The notes beneath the pieces are model-generated. The model saw only the letters and a program-made list of their open reading frames with translations, had not been told where the DNA came from and ran no database searches. Shown piece after piece: positions 26,348 to 35,134 of a stretch of 64,000 nucleotides of DNA; the first letter of the stretch is position 1; each line of letters starts with the position of its first letter. Made by a program: the position numbers and the translations under genes. This DNA is from Saccharothrix saharensis (lineage in GTDB: Bacteria; Actinomycetota; Actinomycetes; Mycobacteriales; Pseudonocardiaceae). The stretch covers positions 3,224,001-3,288,000 of the forward strand of contig NZ_VFPP01000001.1 in assembly GCF_006716745.1 (NCBI RefSeq), read 5' to 3'.

Positions 26348-29023
26348 GTGACCGGGATCGAGGCAGCGGCGGGACGCACCGCCGCCACCGCTGGATCGAA
26401 GCTGTTCGGCGCGGCTCGGCGGCACTGGGGCGCCAAGAAGACGCGTGACGACAGCCGGACCTTGACGGCGCGGCGTGTGGCCGACGACTTCCTGGCGTCA
26501 CTGGACGGTCCGCAGGCCGAGTCGCTGCTGCGGTACCTGAGGTCACCGGACTTCGAGGAAGTCGCGCTGCAACTGACGTTGTGGCGGCTGCTCCGCGACC
26601 GGGAAGCCGAGAAGATCGAGCCGACCCTCCGCGAGGAGATCCGGCTCGGCCTTCGCCACGCGGCGGATCTACGCCCGGAGCAGTTGACCATCGGCGCCGA
26701 CGTGGTGCTGGGGTCACTGCTCGTCGCTGTGCAAGAGGAGACCCGGGGCCTGCGCGCCGGTGACGTCGACACGACCACCGCCGCCGGTGTGGCACACCTC
26801 GTCGCGGCGGCGGCGAGCAACACCCAGTTGCTGGGCCGGACCGGGTCGTTGGCCGGTTTCCACCAGTTCGGGGAGCTGCTGCGGAGTCAGGTCGCGCAGG
26901 AGCACGCGGTGATCCGCATGCCGCACCTCGGCCTGCACCGGTCCGTGCCGTACTCGGAGCTGTACGTGCAGCCGTCGTTGCAAGGGCTGTCCGACCTGAC
27001 CTCACCCGGTCGCCGGTCGGTGATCCTGGGTGATCCTGGCGCCGGGAAGTCGACCTTGGCGGCCAAGCTCGCCCGGGACATCGCGATTGGCGATGACGGC
27101 CGTGTACCGTTGATGCTGGTCCTGCGCAACTTCACCGCTTCGTTCCGCGAAGGTGGGCGAGGACTGGCCTGGTACCTGGCCAAGTCGTGCCAGGAGCCGT
27201 ACAACGTCACTCCGCCCGAAGACGCCATCGAGTACCTGCTGGGCAACGGCCGTGCGGTCGTCATCCTCGACGGCGTTGACGAACTGGTCGAGCCGGAACT
27301 CCGTGAGCGCTTCGCGCGGCTGGTGGAGTCCTTCACCCGCCTCTACCCCCTGGTGCCCGTAGTGGTCACCGCTCGCAAGATCGGCTACACCGACGCCCCG
27401 CTCGACAGCGGGCTCTTCAGCACCGGCACCATCAAGCGGTTCGACGACGACCAGGTGAGGCGGTACGCCCGGAACTGGTTCGCGCTGAGCGAGACGGTGG
27501 CTGAACGCGAACGCCCGGCGATGGCGGACGCCTTCTTCCGCGAGAGCGAATCGGTCGGTGAGTTGCGAGCCAACCCCCTGCTGTTGGCACTGCTGTGCAA
27601 CATGTACGCGCACGAGCACTACATCCCCAACAACCTGGCGCAGGTGTACGAGAAGTGCGCTGTGATGCTCTTCGAGCAGTGGGACCGTCGGCGCGGCTTG
27701 ACGAGCATGCCCCGCTTCCAGGGCCGGTTGCGCAGCGCCGTCGGGTACCTGGCATGGCAGCAGTTCACCGCCGAGTCGTCCGGCGTCGGCTGGCCGCGCG
27801 GCCAGGTGGTCCGCATGTTGACGACGTTCCTGGAGCACAAGGAGTACCGGCCCGACGAGGCGGAAGAGGAGGCCGAGCGGTTCGTGGACTTCTGCTCGGG
27901 CCGCCCCTGGGTGCTGACCGACATCGGTGGCGGCGCCACCGAGGCTCGGTACGGCTTCGCACACCGGACCTTCATGGAGTACTTCGCCGCCGAGCATCTG
28001 GTGCGCACCCACCCGACGCCCGAGGAGCTGTGGTCGGTGCTGGCGCCGGAGGTCGTCGCGGGGCAGTGGGAAGTCGTCGCGCAGATCGCACTTCAACTGC
28101 TCGACCAGCATCGGGACGACGGCGCGAGCGAAGTCCTGCGATTGGTCGTCCAGAACGGCGACACGACCTTGCTCGACTTCGCCGCCCGAACGCTCGGTTA
28201 CCTGGTCCCGACGCCGGGGGTGCTCCGCTCGCTGGTCGAGGCCCTGGTCCGTGCGGCGACCTCGATGCCGGTCGAGTCGCTGTTCTTGACTTGGCACGGC
28301 GAGACCCGACCAGGTCACGACACTCCACTGCTCGGCGCTGCGTACCACTGCTTGCCGGCCAACGAGGCAGTAGTGCACGACACGATCACGGCAGTGCTGC
28401 GGGAGCTGGCGAGCCAGGGCAACCAGGCGGCCGACGTGCTGTGGTACCGCCTGGGACTGGCTGCGGTGCCGATGGCGGAGTGGCCTTTCACCAGCGACGA
28501 CGAGGATGCCGAGCCACTGCACCACGACCTCGGACGCGCCCTTTCCGAGTTCGGCCCGAAAGTCGCCTACATGCGACCAGCCGAGGTTCCACCGCTCGTC
28601 GAAACGGAACTCGACAAGTGGTGCTCGGTGGACCCCCAACTGTTCATCGACGCCGACCTGCCGTGGATTTCCGACAAGTGGTGGTGGTTCGACATGCCGC
28701 AGGACCCGGGCCCGGCGGACGACCCGGACCCGGAGGAGGATCTGGCGGAGGAGGTAGACCAGCTGTTCAGGTTCCTGGACCTCTGGGGACCGCACGGGGC
28801 TGAGCTGCTGCTCCAGCTTCCCGACCTCGAGACCTACGAGCAACGACCTGGCCTGTTCCACGTCGGTGACGTGCCACAGCTGATGTTCGACCTGGTGCAC
28901 GGCCGGAAGCACCACCTCGCTCGACGCGATGCGCTGAGGACGTTGGAGGAGATGGGTGTGCCCGAAGAGGTGCGAGACTTCCTCGACCGGTGGATGCGTC
29001 GAGAGTTCAACGTCATCGGGTGA
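26348..29023 (+). CDS. NACHT-domain STAND NTPase
   Basis: 891 residues; GTG 3 bases after the helD stop. A helical N-terminal domain (about 1-215) precedes a NACHT module: Walker A ILGDPGAGKSTL (GDPGAGKST at 228-236), Walker B VVILDGVDEL (304-313), VVVTARKIGY sensor and the diagnostic FAHRTFMEYFAA at 537-548. The rest (550-891) is helical, with acidic and Trp-rich segments and no obvious repeats. Bacterial NACHT proteins often act in antiphage defence. The N-terminal domain is not a recognisable nuclease or protease. Codon use is somewhat less GC-biased than in helD, consistent with separate origin. Confidence 0.85.
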   Translation: MTGIEAAAGRTAATAGSKLFGAARRHWGAKKTRDDSRTLTARRVADDFLASLDGPQAESLLRYLRSPDFEEVALQLTLWRLLRDREAEKIEPTLREEIRLGLRHAADLRPEQLTIGADVVLGSLLVAVQEETRGLRAGDVDTTTAAGVAHLVAAAASNTQLLGRTGSLAGFHQFGELLRSQVAQEHAVIRMPHLGLHRSVPYSELYVQPSLQGLSDLTSPGRRSVILGDPGAGKSTLAAKLARDIAIGDDGRVPLMLVLRNFTASFREGGRGLAWYLAKSCQEPYNVTPPEDAIEYLLGNGRAVVILDGVDELVEPELRERFARLVESFTRLYPLVPVVVTARKIGYTDAPLDSGLFSTGTIKRFDDDQVRRYARNWFALSETVAERERPAMADAFFRESESVGELRANPLLLALLCNMYAHEHYIPNNLAQVYEKCAVMLFEQWDRRRGLTSMPRFQGRLRSAVGYLAWQQFTAESSGVGWPRGQVVRMLTTFLEHKEYRPDEAEEEAERFVDFCSGRPWVLTDIGGGATEARYGFAHRTFMEYFAAEHLVRTHPTPEELWSVLAPEVVAGQWEVVAQIALQLLDQHRDDGASEVLRLVVQNGDTTLLDFAARTLGYLVPTPGVLRSLVEALVRAATSMPVESLFLTWHGETRPGHDTPLLGAAYHCLPANEAVVHDTITAVLRELASQGNQAADVLWYRLGLAAVPMAEWPFTSDDEDAEPLHHDLGRALSEFGPKVAYMRPAEVPPLVETELDKWCSVDPQLFIDADLPWISDKWWWFDMPQDPGPADDPDPEEDLAEEVDQLFRFLDLWGPHGAELLLQLPDLETYEQRPGLFHVGDVPQLMFDLVHGRKHHLARRDALRTLEEMGVPEEVRDFLDRWMRREFNVIG

Positions 29024-29345
29024 GGGCGTAGCCGAGGGCGGCGGCGGCCACGCCGGTGGTGAGGCTCGCGGCGACGTTGGCGAACGCCTGCCGGTAGCGG
29101 CCGTCCTCCGCCAGCCGGATCGTCTCGTAGCTGAACGTGCTGTAGGTCGTGAGGCCGCCGCACAGGCCGGTGCCGAGCAGCGCGACCAGGTCCGGTGACG
29201 CGCCTGCGACGCAGCCCAGCACGAACGAGCCGACGACGTTGACCGCGAGGGTGGCCCAGGGGAACGACCGCGGGAGCACCCGGCTCGCGGCGTGGCGCAG
29301 CGACGCGCCGACCGCCGCGCCGACGAAGACCAGCAGCACGGTCAC
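29013..29345 (-). CDS. crcB: Fluoride channel FluC/CrcB, second copy
   Basis: 110 residues; the GTG overlaps the upstream crcB stop by 4 bases. Four membrane helices with [20 protein letters not shown] and the signature [15 protein letters not shown], whose aromatic and Thr residues line the fluoride pore. Tandem FluC genes usually encode a heterodimer with opposite topologies that exports fluoride passively. Its stop overlaps the NACHT gene stop by 11 bases in convergent orientation, leaving no room for a terminator. Confidence 0.93.
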   Translation of the reverse strand: MTVLLVFVGAAVGASLRHAASRVLPRSFPWATLAVNVVGSFVLGCVAGASPDLVALLGTGLCGGLTTYSTFSYETIRLAEDGRYRQAFANVAASLTTGVAAAALGYALTR

Positions 29346-29695
29346 GGCGCCACCCGGCGGGTCGCGGCCATGGCGGCGAACGTCGCGCCCAGCGCCAGGA
29401 GCAGCGTCGCGACCAGGTAGGCGAACGCGGTGAGGCCGCCCAGCCGCACGGCGTCCAGCGCGTAGCCGGAGAACGTGGTGAAGCCGCCCAGCACGCCGAT
29501 CCCGAGGAACGGCCGCGCGAGCGGGTGCAGGCGGGGCACCAGGACCATCAGCACGCCGATCAACGCGCAGCCCACGACGTTGACCAGCAGCGTGCCCCAA
29601 GGACCGGGCGCCACCGCGGTGAGGCCGTAGCGCGCCAGGCCGCCGAGGCCGCCGCCCAGCGCGACGGCCGCGACGGTGCGGGCTTCAGTTCGCAC
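29342..29695 (-). CDS. crcB: Fluoride channel FluC/CrcB, first copy
   Basis: 117 residues starting at GTG. Motifs [20 protein letters not shown] and [15 protein letters not shown] match FluC. The start overlaps the MarR gene end by 11 bases and its stop overlaps the second crcB. No fluoride riboswitch-like segment precedes the pair, because the MarR gene occupies that position. Confidence 0.93.
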   Translation of the reverse strand: MRTEARTVAAVALGGGLGGLARYGLTAVAPGPWGTLLVNVVGCALIGVLMVLVPRLHPLARPFLGIGVLGGFTTFSGYALDAVRLGGLTAFAYLVATLLLALGATFAAMAATRRVAP

Positions 29696-30122
29696 GCAGG
29701 TGGTCCACCAGGTGGTCGAGCGCGGCCAGGGCGCGGACCACGTCGGCGCGCTCGCCCGGGTCGAGCTTGTCCAGCGCGGAGCCGATGCGCTTCTCGTGCG
29801 CGGCCTGCCAGACGGCCAACTGCTCGTGCCCCTGCGGTGTCACGGAGAGCCGGGCCACGCGGCGGTCGCTGGGGTCGCCGCCCCGCTCGACCAAGCCGTT
29901 CTCGATGAGCTGGCCGACGAGCCCGCTGACCGTGTTCGGCGCGAGCCGCAACTCGGCGGCGAGGTCGCCCACGCGCATCGGAGGGCGCTCGGCGAGCGTC
30001 TGGAGCAGCTCGACCTGCGCCATCGGCAGGGAGTCCCACGGCCATTCCGACCGGATGCTCGTGCGCAGCGCCCGGCGGAGCCTCGTGACCACGTCGGTGA
30101 GCGAGCGTGCCTCGTCTGACAT
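29685..30122 (-). CDS. MarR-family regulator in the fluoride channel operon
   Basis: 145 residues from the ATG at 30122. The winged helix is at about 35-105: [20 protein letters not shown] as recognition region, then [13 protein letters not shown] as the wing. Overlap with crcB shows a three-gene operon marR-crcB-crcB. The ligand is unknown; control of fluoride export or simple cotranscription are both possible. Confidence 0.85.
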   Translation of the reverse strand: MSDEARSLTDVVTRLRRALRTSIRSEWPWDSLPMAQVELLQTLAERPPMRVGDLAAELRLAPNTVSGLVGQLIENGLVERGGDPSDRRVARLSVTPQGHEQLAVWQAAHEKRIGSALDKLDPGERADVVRALAALDHLVDHLRAN

Positions 30123-30589
30123 GCGGGAAGGGTACTGGGTCGCACCATGTCGGACACCGATCCGGTCCGGGTGCGAACGACCGTCCGCCACGGCCGCTCG
30201 CCGGCGGATCGGCCTGGTCGCCCCGGGCGTTCCACCTGCGGTGGAACACCTCGACCGGCCATCGCGACGGCGTGGCCGGGTGCCGCGCGAGGCCGGTTCG
30301 ACGCGAGCCGCGTCACACTCCACCCGCCCGCATGGCGAGACGATCCCGCCGCACCACCCGCGCGGCCGGGCCCACTGTCCACAGTGGCCTCGAAAGGGCC
30401 GCGGCCCGGCCACCCGCGACAGGGACCGAGAGTGGCATCCGACCCACTCAGAGTGATCACCGGACTGATCGTTTGTACGCCGATCGGGGACAAGCACCCC
30501 CGTCCCCTGCCCCCTCGTCCCGCCGGATCAGTAACCTCGCCCCAGTGGGGCGAAGGGCTCGCAGGGGCACACACACGGGTGAGGAATCG
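30123..30589. promoter_or_regulatory. Gene-free divergent region
   Basis: 467 bases between the MarR operon and the methyltransferase gene. Open frames here have no start signals or family features. It must hold both promoters, but I see no clear operator palindrome. Confidence 0.4.
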
Positions 30590-31396
30590 GTGGCGGAACG
30601 GCTGAGCTGGGTCCCCGACGAGGTCGACACCGGACTGCCCAGCGCCGCGCGGCTCTACGACTACCTGCTCGGCGGCGGGCACAACTTCGCCGCCGACCGG
30701 GAGCTCGCGGAGAAGTTCCTCCTCGCCCAGCCCAACGCCCGCACCATCGCCCGCCTCAACCGCGCGTTCCTGCGCCGGGCCGTGCTGCACCTGGTCGACG
30801 CGGGCGTGCGGCAGTTCCTCGACCTGGGCTCCGGCATCCCGACCGTCGGCAACGTGCACGAGATCGCGCACCGGGCCGCGCCCGGGTCGCGCGTGGTGTA
30901 CGTGGACTACGAGGACGTCGCCGTCGCGCACAGCCGGATGCTCCTGGCCGAGGACGACCGGTCCACGATCCTCCAGGAGGACATGACCGACCCGGACGCG
31001 GTGCTGGCGGGAGTGCGCGCCACCGGTCTGATCGACTTCGCCGAGCCGATCGGCGTGCTCGCCGTCGGGGTGTTCCACTTCGTGCCGCCCGACCGCGACC
31101 CGGCCGGCGTGGTCGCCGCCTACCGCGACGCCGTGCCGCCGGGCAGCTTCCTGGCCCTGTCCCAGTTCACCTCCGACCTGCAACCCGAGGAGATGTCCGG
31201 GGTCGTGGCCGTGATGCGGGACAGCGCGAACCCGATGTACCCCCGCACCCACGCCGAGATCAGCGCTTTGTTCGAGGGTCTCGACCTGGTCGAGCCCGGC
31301 GTGGTGCCGCTGCCGCTGTGGCGGCCGGAGGAAGGCGCCCTCGAAGAGGACTCCGAGCGGGCGGGGATCTTCGCCGGAGTGGGGCGCAAGGCGTGA
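30590..31396 (+). CDS. SAM-dependent methyltransferase, DUF574 family
   Basis: 268 residues from the GTG at 30590 with GAGG upstream; the long open frame before it is not coding. The N-terminus PSAARLYDYLLGGGHNFAAD is the hallmark of the actinobacterial DUF574 methyltransferases, and FLDLGSGIPT is the SAM-binding motif. The substrate is unknown. Its stop overlaps the start of the following GGDEF gene (GTGA), which indicates coupling. Confidence 0.9.
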   Translation: MAERLSWVPDEVDTGLPSAARLYDYLLGGGHNFAADRELAEKFLLAQPNARTIARLNRAFLRRAVLHLVDAGVRQFLDLGSGIPTVGNVHEIAHRAAPGSRVVYVDYEDVAVAHSRMLLAEDDRSTILQEDMTDPDAVLAGVRATGLIDFAEPIGVLAVGVFHFVPPDRDPAGVVAAYRDAVPPGSFLALSQFTSDLQPEEMSGVVAVMRDSANPMYPRTHAEISALFEGLDLVEPGVVPLPLWRPEEGALEEDSERAGIFAGVGRKA

Positions 31397-33450
31397 GCGA
31401 CGTGTCGCCACCTGCTCGGACCCGGCGGCAGGACATCGCGCGCGAGTGGATGCGGGCGGTGTACGCCACCGCGTACGTGCCGATGTCGCCGATCGAGATC
31501 GAGCTGTTCCTGCTCGAGCTCGTGGACGTGATCGCCGACGCGGTGCAGGCCGAGCCGTTCGCCGTCGACGCGGTCGACGGGGTCGGCCGTCGGCTGGTCC
31601 AGGCGCACTTCACCGGTCCGGACACCTTGCAGCGCACGGTGGACGTGCTCGGGCACGCGCTGCTGTTCAGCCCCGAGCTGCGGGACGTGCCGCGGTTGGC
31701 GGAGAAGGTCGTCGCCATCCTGGGCAGCGTCAGCACCGGCTTCGCCACCGCGATGCGGCTGGACGCGTTCGACCAGCAGGAAGAGGTCAAGCGCGCGCTC
31801 ATGGCGGCCAAGCTGCGGGCCGAGCGCGTGCTCAAGGTGAGCGAGGCCAGGTTCCGCGAGGTGTTCGACTCCTCCGCGTTCGGCATCGTGATCACCGACC
31901 TGGACGGCCGGTGCGTCGAGGTGAACGAGGCCCTGGCCGAGATGATCGGCCGCGACCGCGGCGAGCTCACCGGCCGGCGGCTGGTCGAGCTGTTCGACCC
32001 GGCGGACGCCGAAGGGCTGGCGACGACGTACCGGGCGGTGGGCGCGGGCCGGGTGGCGCGCGTCCGCGAGCAGCGGCGGTTGCTGCGCGAGGACGGCGAG
32101 CCGGTGTGGGCGCACCTGGCGGTGTCGTTGCTGCGCGACGCGGACGGCGAGCCCGCGTACCACGTGACCATGGTCGAGGACGTCAGCGAACTGCACCTGC
32201 TGCAGAAGAACCTGGACTTCCAGCTGCTGCACGACTCGCTCACCGGCCTGTCCAACCGGCAGCGCTTCGCCACCCGGCTGGAGGCCCTGCACGGCACGTC
32301 ACGCGCCGGCATCACGCTCTACCACCTCGGCCTCGACGCGTTCTCGCTGGTGAACAACGGCCTCGGGCACGCGGTCGGCGACCGGCTGCTCACCGAGGTC
32401 GGCCACCGGCTCGAAGCCGTGGTGGCGGACGAGGTCGCGCTGGTCGCCCGGATGGGCGGCGACGAGTTCGCCATCGTGGTGGACAACGCGCCGGGGACGC
32501 CGACCGTGCCCGCCATGGTCGACCGGATCAACGAGGCGTTGCAGCGGCCGATGGACACCGGCGTGGCCGTGTCCGCGTCCATCGGCGTGGTCGACCGGCC
32601 GCCCGCCGGGTGGGACGTCGCGGAGATCCTGCGCGCGGGCGGCGCGACCCTGCGCCGGGCCAAGGCGGTCGGCAAGCGGCAGTGGCTGACCTACGACCGG
32701 CACGCCGACCAGGCGCTGCGGGAGCGGCAGGCGCGGGCCGCGCGGATGCCCGGCGCGCTGGCCGAACGGGAGCTGGAGGTCGAGTACCAGCCCGTGGTCG
32801 GCCTGGCCGACGGGCGGGTGCTCGGCCACGTGGCCCGGCTGCGGTGGGACGACGCCGGGCACGACGAGTGCGTGGCGCTGGCCGAGGAGACCGGGCTGTC
32901 CCTGGCGCTGGGCCAGTGGGCGCTGCGCGAGGCGGCGGCCGACGCGAACGGACCGGAGTCGTTCGGCGCGTTGTTCTTCGAGCTGTCGCCGATGCAGTCG
33001 CGCGACGAGGACCTCGTCCGCACGGTGATGGGGACGTTGGCCGAGACCGGGCTGCCCGCGTCCCGGCTGCGGATCTTCCTGGACACCCGCTCGATGCTCG
33101 AAGGCGTGGGCGAGGACAACGCGCAGGTGTTGCGGGACAACGGGATCGCCACCGGGCTGACCCGGTTCAACGGCGGGCAGGCCGAGCTGTCGCTGCTGGA
33201 CGAGCTGCCGGTGGACGCGCTGGTGCTCGACCCGTCGGTGGTGAGCCGGCTCGCCGAGCGGCCCGAGTCGTTCCTGCACACCGCGGTGGAGCGGATGGTG
33301 GCGCTGCTCCGCTCGTCCGGGGTGGCGGTGCTGGTGCCGGACCTGTCCACGGAGGACCGGACGCGGTGGTGGACGCGGGTCGAGGCGGACGCCGCGTTCG
33401 GCGACCACCTCGCGCCCGCCGTGCCGTCCTACGAGCTGGCCGGTTCCTAG
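31393..33450 (+). CDS. PAS-GGDEF protein with degenerate EAL domain
   Basis: 685 residues. An N-terminal helical domain (1-150) is followed by a PAS domain (about 150-275), a diguanylate cyclase domain with intact GGDEF at 355-359, and an EAL-like domain (about 455-680). The EAL signature is changed to VAR at 480-482 (GHVARLRW), and later catalytic Glu/Asp motifs are also lost, so phosphodiesterase activity is unlikely. The protein probably makes c-di-GMP, with the EAL part serving as a sensor. c-di-GMP controls development in Streptomyces. Its stop overlaps the convergent pntB stop. Confidence 0.88.
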   Translation: MSDVSPPARTRRQDIAREWMRAVYATAYVPMSPIEIELFLLELVDVIADAVQAEPFAVDAVDGVGRRLVQAHFTGPDTLQRTVDVLGHALLFSPELRDVPRLAEKVVAILGSVSTGFATAMRLDAFDQQEEVKRALMAAKLRAERVLKVSEARFREVFDSSAFGIVITDLDGRCVEVNEALAEMIGRDRGELTGRRLVELFDPADAEGLATTYRAVGAGRVARVREQRRLLREDGEPVWAHLAVSLLRDADGEPAYHVTMVEDVSELHLLQKNLDFQLLHDSLTGLSNRQRFATRLEALHGTSRAGITLYHLGLDAFSLVNNGLGHAVGDRLLTEVGHRLEAVVADEVALVARMGGDEFAIVVDNAPGTPTVPAMVDRINEALQRPMDTGVAVSASIGVVDRPPAGWDVAEILRAGGATLRRAKAVGKRQWLTYDRHADQALRERQARAARMPGALAERELEVEYQPVVGLADGRVLGHVARLRWDDAGHDECVALAEETGLSLALGQWALREAAADANGPESFGALFFELSPMQSRDEDLVRTVMGTLAETGLPASRLRIFLDTRSMLEGVGEDNAQVLRDNGIATGLTRFNGGQAELSLLDELPVDALVLDPSVVSRLAERPESFLHTAVERMVALLRSSGVAVLVPDLSTEDRTRWWTRVEADAAFGDHLAPAVPSYELAGS

Positions 33451-34814
33451 ACCTGCTTCACCGCGGCCAGCAGCTTGGTCAGCGACTCCTTGGCGTCGCC
33501 GAACAGCATGGTGGTCTTCGGGTTGTAGAGCAGGCTGTTGTCCACGCCCGCGAAGCCCGGCCGCATCGAGCGCTTCATGAACACCACGGCCTTGGCCCGG
33601 TCCACGTCGAAGATCGGCATGCCGTAGATCGGGCTGCTCGGCTCGTCCCGCGCGCCCGGGTTGACCACGTCGTTCGCGCCGACCACCAGCACCACGTCGA
33701 CGCTGCCGATGCCGGGGTTGACGTCGTCGAGCTCCTTGAGGTGCTCGTACGGCACGTCCGCTTCGGCGAGCAGCACGTTCATGTGGCCCGGCATCCGGCC
33801 CGCGACGGGGTGGATGCCGTAGTGGACGGTGATGCCGCGCTGCTCCAGCACCTGAGCCAGTTCCCGTGCCGCGTGCTGGCCCTGCGCCACGGCGAGGCCG
33901 TAGCCGGGTACCACCAGCACGGAGTGGGCGTAGCCGAGCAGGATCGCCACGTCCTCGACGGTGCCGGAGCGGACGGTGCGCTGCTCCTCGGTGGCCGCGG
34001 TCGCCGTGGTCGTCTGGAACGCGCCGAACAGGATGTTGGTCAGCGGCCGACCCATGGCCTGGGCCATCAGCCGGGTCAGGATCGTGCCGGACGCGCCGAC
34101 GAGCGTGCCGGAGACGATCAGCAGGGTGTTGGCCAGCACGTAGCCGGACGCGGCGACGGCCAGGCCGGTGAACGCGTTGAGCAGCGAGATCGCGATCGGC
34201 ACGTCCGCGCCGCCCACCGGCAGCACGAACAGCACGCCCAGCGCGAGACCCGCCAGCGCCAGCAGCACCAGCAGCGCGCTGTTCCCGGTCAGCACGACCG
34301 ACAGCGCGAGCAGCGCGCTCACCGCGGCCACGCCGATGCCGAGGAACTGGCCCGCGGGCAGCAGCACGGGCCGGGTGGTCATGACCTCCTGGAGCTTGAG
34401 GAACGTGACCACGCTGCCGGAGAAGCTGACCGAGCCGATCAGCACGGTGAGCACGGTGGCGACCTGGAACAGCACCGAGCCGTGCGGCACGGCCAGGAAC
34501 TCGGTCAACGCCACCAGCGCCGCCGCCGCGCCGCCCACGCCGTTGAACAGCGCCACCATCTGCGGGATCGCGGTCATCTTCACCGACCGCGCGGCCGGGA
34601 TGCCCACGGCCACCCCCGCGACCACGGCCACCAGGATCAGCGGGCCGTTGTGCACGGCGCCGTCGACGTAGGCGGTGACCACGGCCAGCGCCATGCCCGC
34701 CGCGCCCAGCAGGTTGCCCGCGCGGGCGTACTTCGGCGTGCTCAGGCCCTTGAGCGCCAGCACGAAGCACAGCGCGGCGACCAGGTACGCGAGCTGGACC
34801 CAGGTGGGGCTCAC
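33447..34814 (-). CDS. pntB: NAD(P) transhydrogenase subunit beta, PntB
   Basis: 455 residues: about eight membrane helices, then a soluble NADP(H)-binding domain III with VPGYGLAVAQGQHAARE, HPVAGRMPGHMNVLLAEA and VVLVVGANDVVNP. With the two upstream subunits it couples proton entry to hydride transfer from NADH to NADP+. The start overlaps the preceding gene by 4 bases (ATGA/GTGA type). Confidence 0.95.
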   Translation of the reverse strand: MSPTWVQLAYLVAALCFVLALKGLSTPKYARAGNLLGAAGMALAVVTAYVDGAVHNGPLILVAVVAGVAVGIPAARSVKMTAIPQMVALFNGVGGAAAALVALTEFLAVPHGSVLFQVATVLTVLIGSVSFSGSVVTFLKLQEVMTTRPVLLPAGQFLGIGVAAVSALLALSVVLTGNSALLVLLALAGLALGVLFVLPVGGADVPIAISLLNAFTGLAVAASGYVLANTLLIVSGTLVGASGTILTRLMAQAMGRPLTNILFGAFQTTTATAATEEQRTVRSGTVEDVAILLGYAHSVLVVPGYGLAVAQGQHAARELAQVLEQRGITVHYGIHPVAGRMPGHMNVLLAEADVPYEHLKELDDVNPGIGSVDVVLVVGANDVVNPGARDEPSSPIYGMPIFDVDRAKAVVFMKRSMRPGFAGVDNSLLYNPKTTMLFGDAKESLTKLLAAVKQV

Positions 34815-35134
34815 TCCCCCACCTCCTTGTGCCCGTTGGTCGCGCTCTTCACGGGCTTGCCGCCCTTGTGGCCCTTGAACATCTCCAGCATCCGGTCGGT
34901 GACCACGAAGCCGCCGACCACGTTCACCGTGGCCAGGAAGACCGCCAGCAGGCCGAGGGTGACCTCCAGCGCGTGCTCGGCGCGGCCGGTGATGAGGATG
35001 GCGCCGACCAGGATCACGCCGTGGATCGCGTTCGCGCCGGACATCAGCGGCGTGTGCAGGATCGTGGACACCTTCGACACGACCTCGAAGCCGACGAACA
35101 CGGCCAGCACGAAGATCGTCAACAGGTCGATCAC
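34811..35134 (-). CDS. pntAB: NAD(P) transhydrogenase small membrane subunit (PntA C-terminal part)
   Basis: 107 residues with three to four membrane helices (LLTIFVLAVFVGFEVV, HGVILVGAILI, ALEVTLGLLAVFLATVNVVG). In many bacteria the alpha chain is split in this way. It overlaps both neighbours by 4 bases. Confidence 0.92.
   Translation of the reverse strand: MIDLLTIFVLAVFVGFEVVSKVSTILHTPLMSGANAIHGVILVGAILITGRAEHALEVTLGLLAVFLATVNVVGGFVVTDRMLEMFKGHKGGKPVKSATNGHKEVGE

Noticed and set aside
29601-30589. Fluoride riboswitch ahead of the crcB genes
   Set aside because: The space directly upstream of crcB is coding (MarR). No fluoride-aptamer-like fold was evident further upstream by eye.
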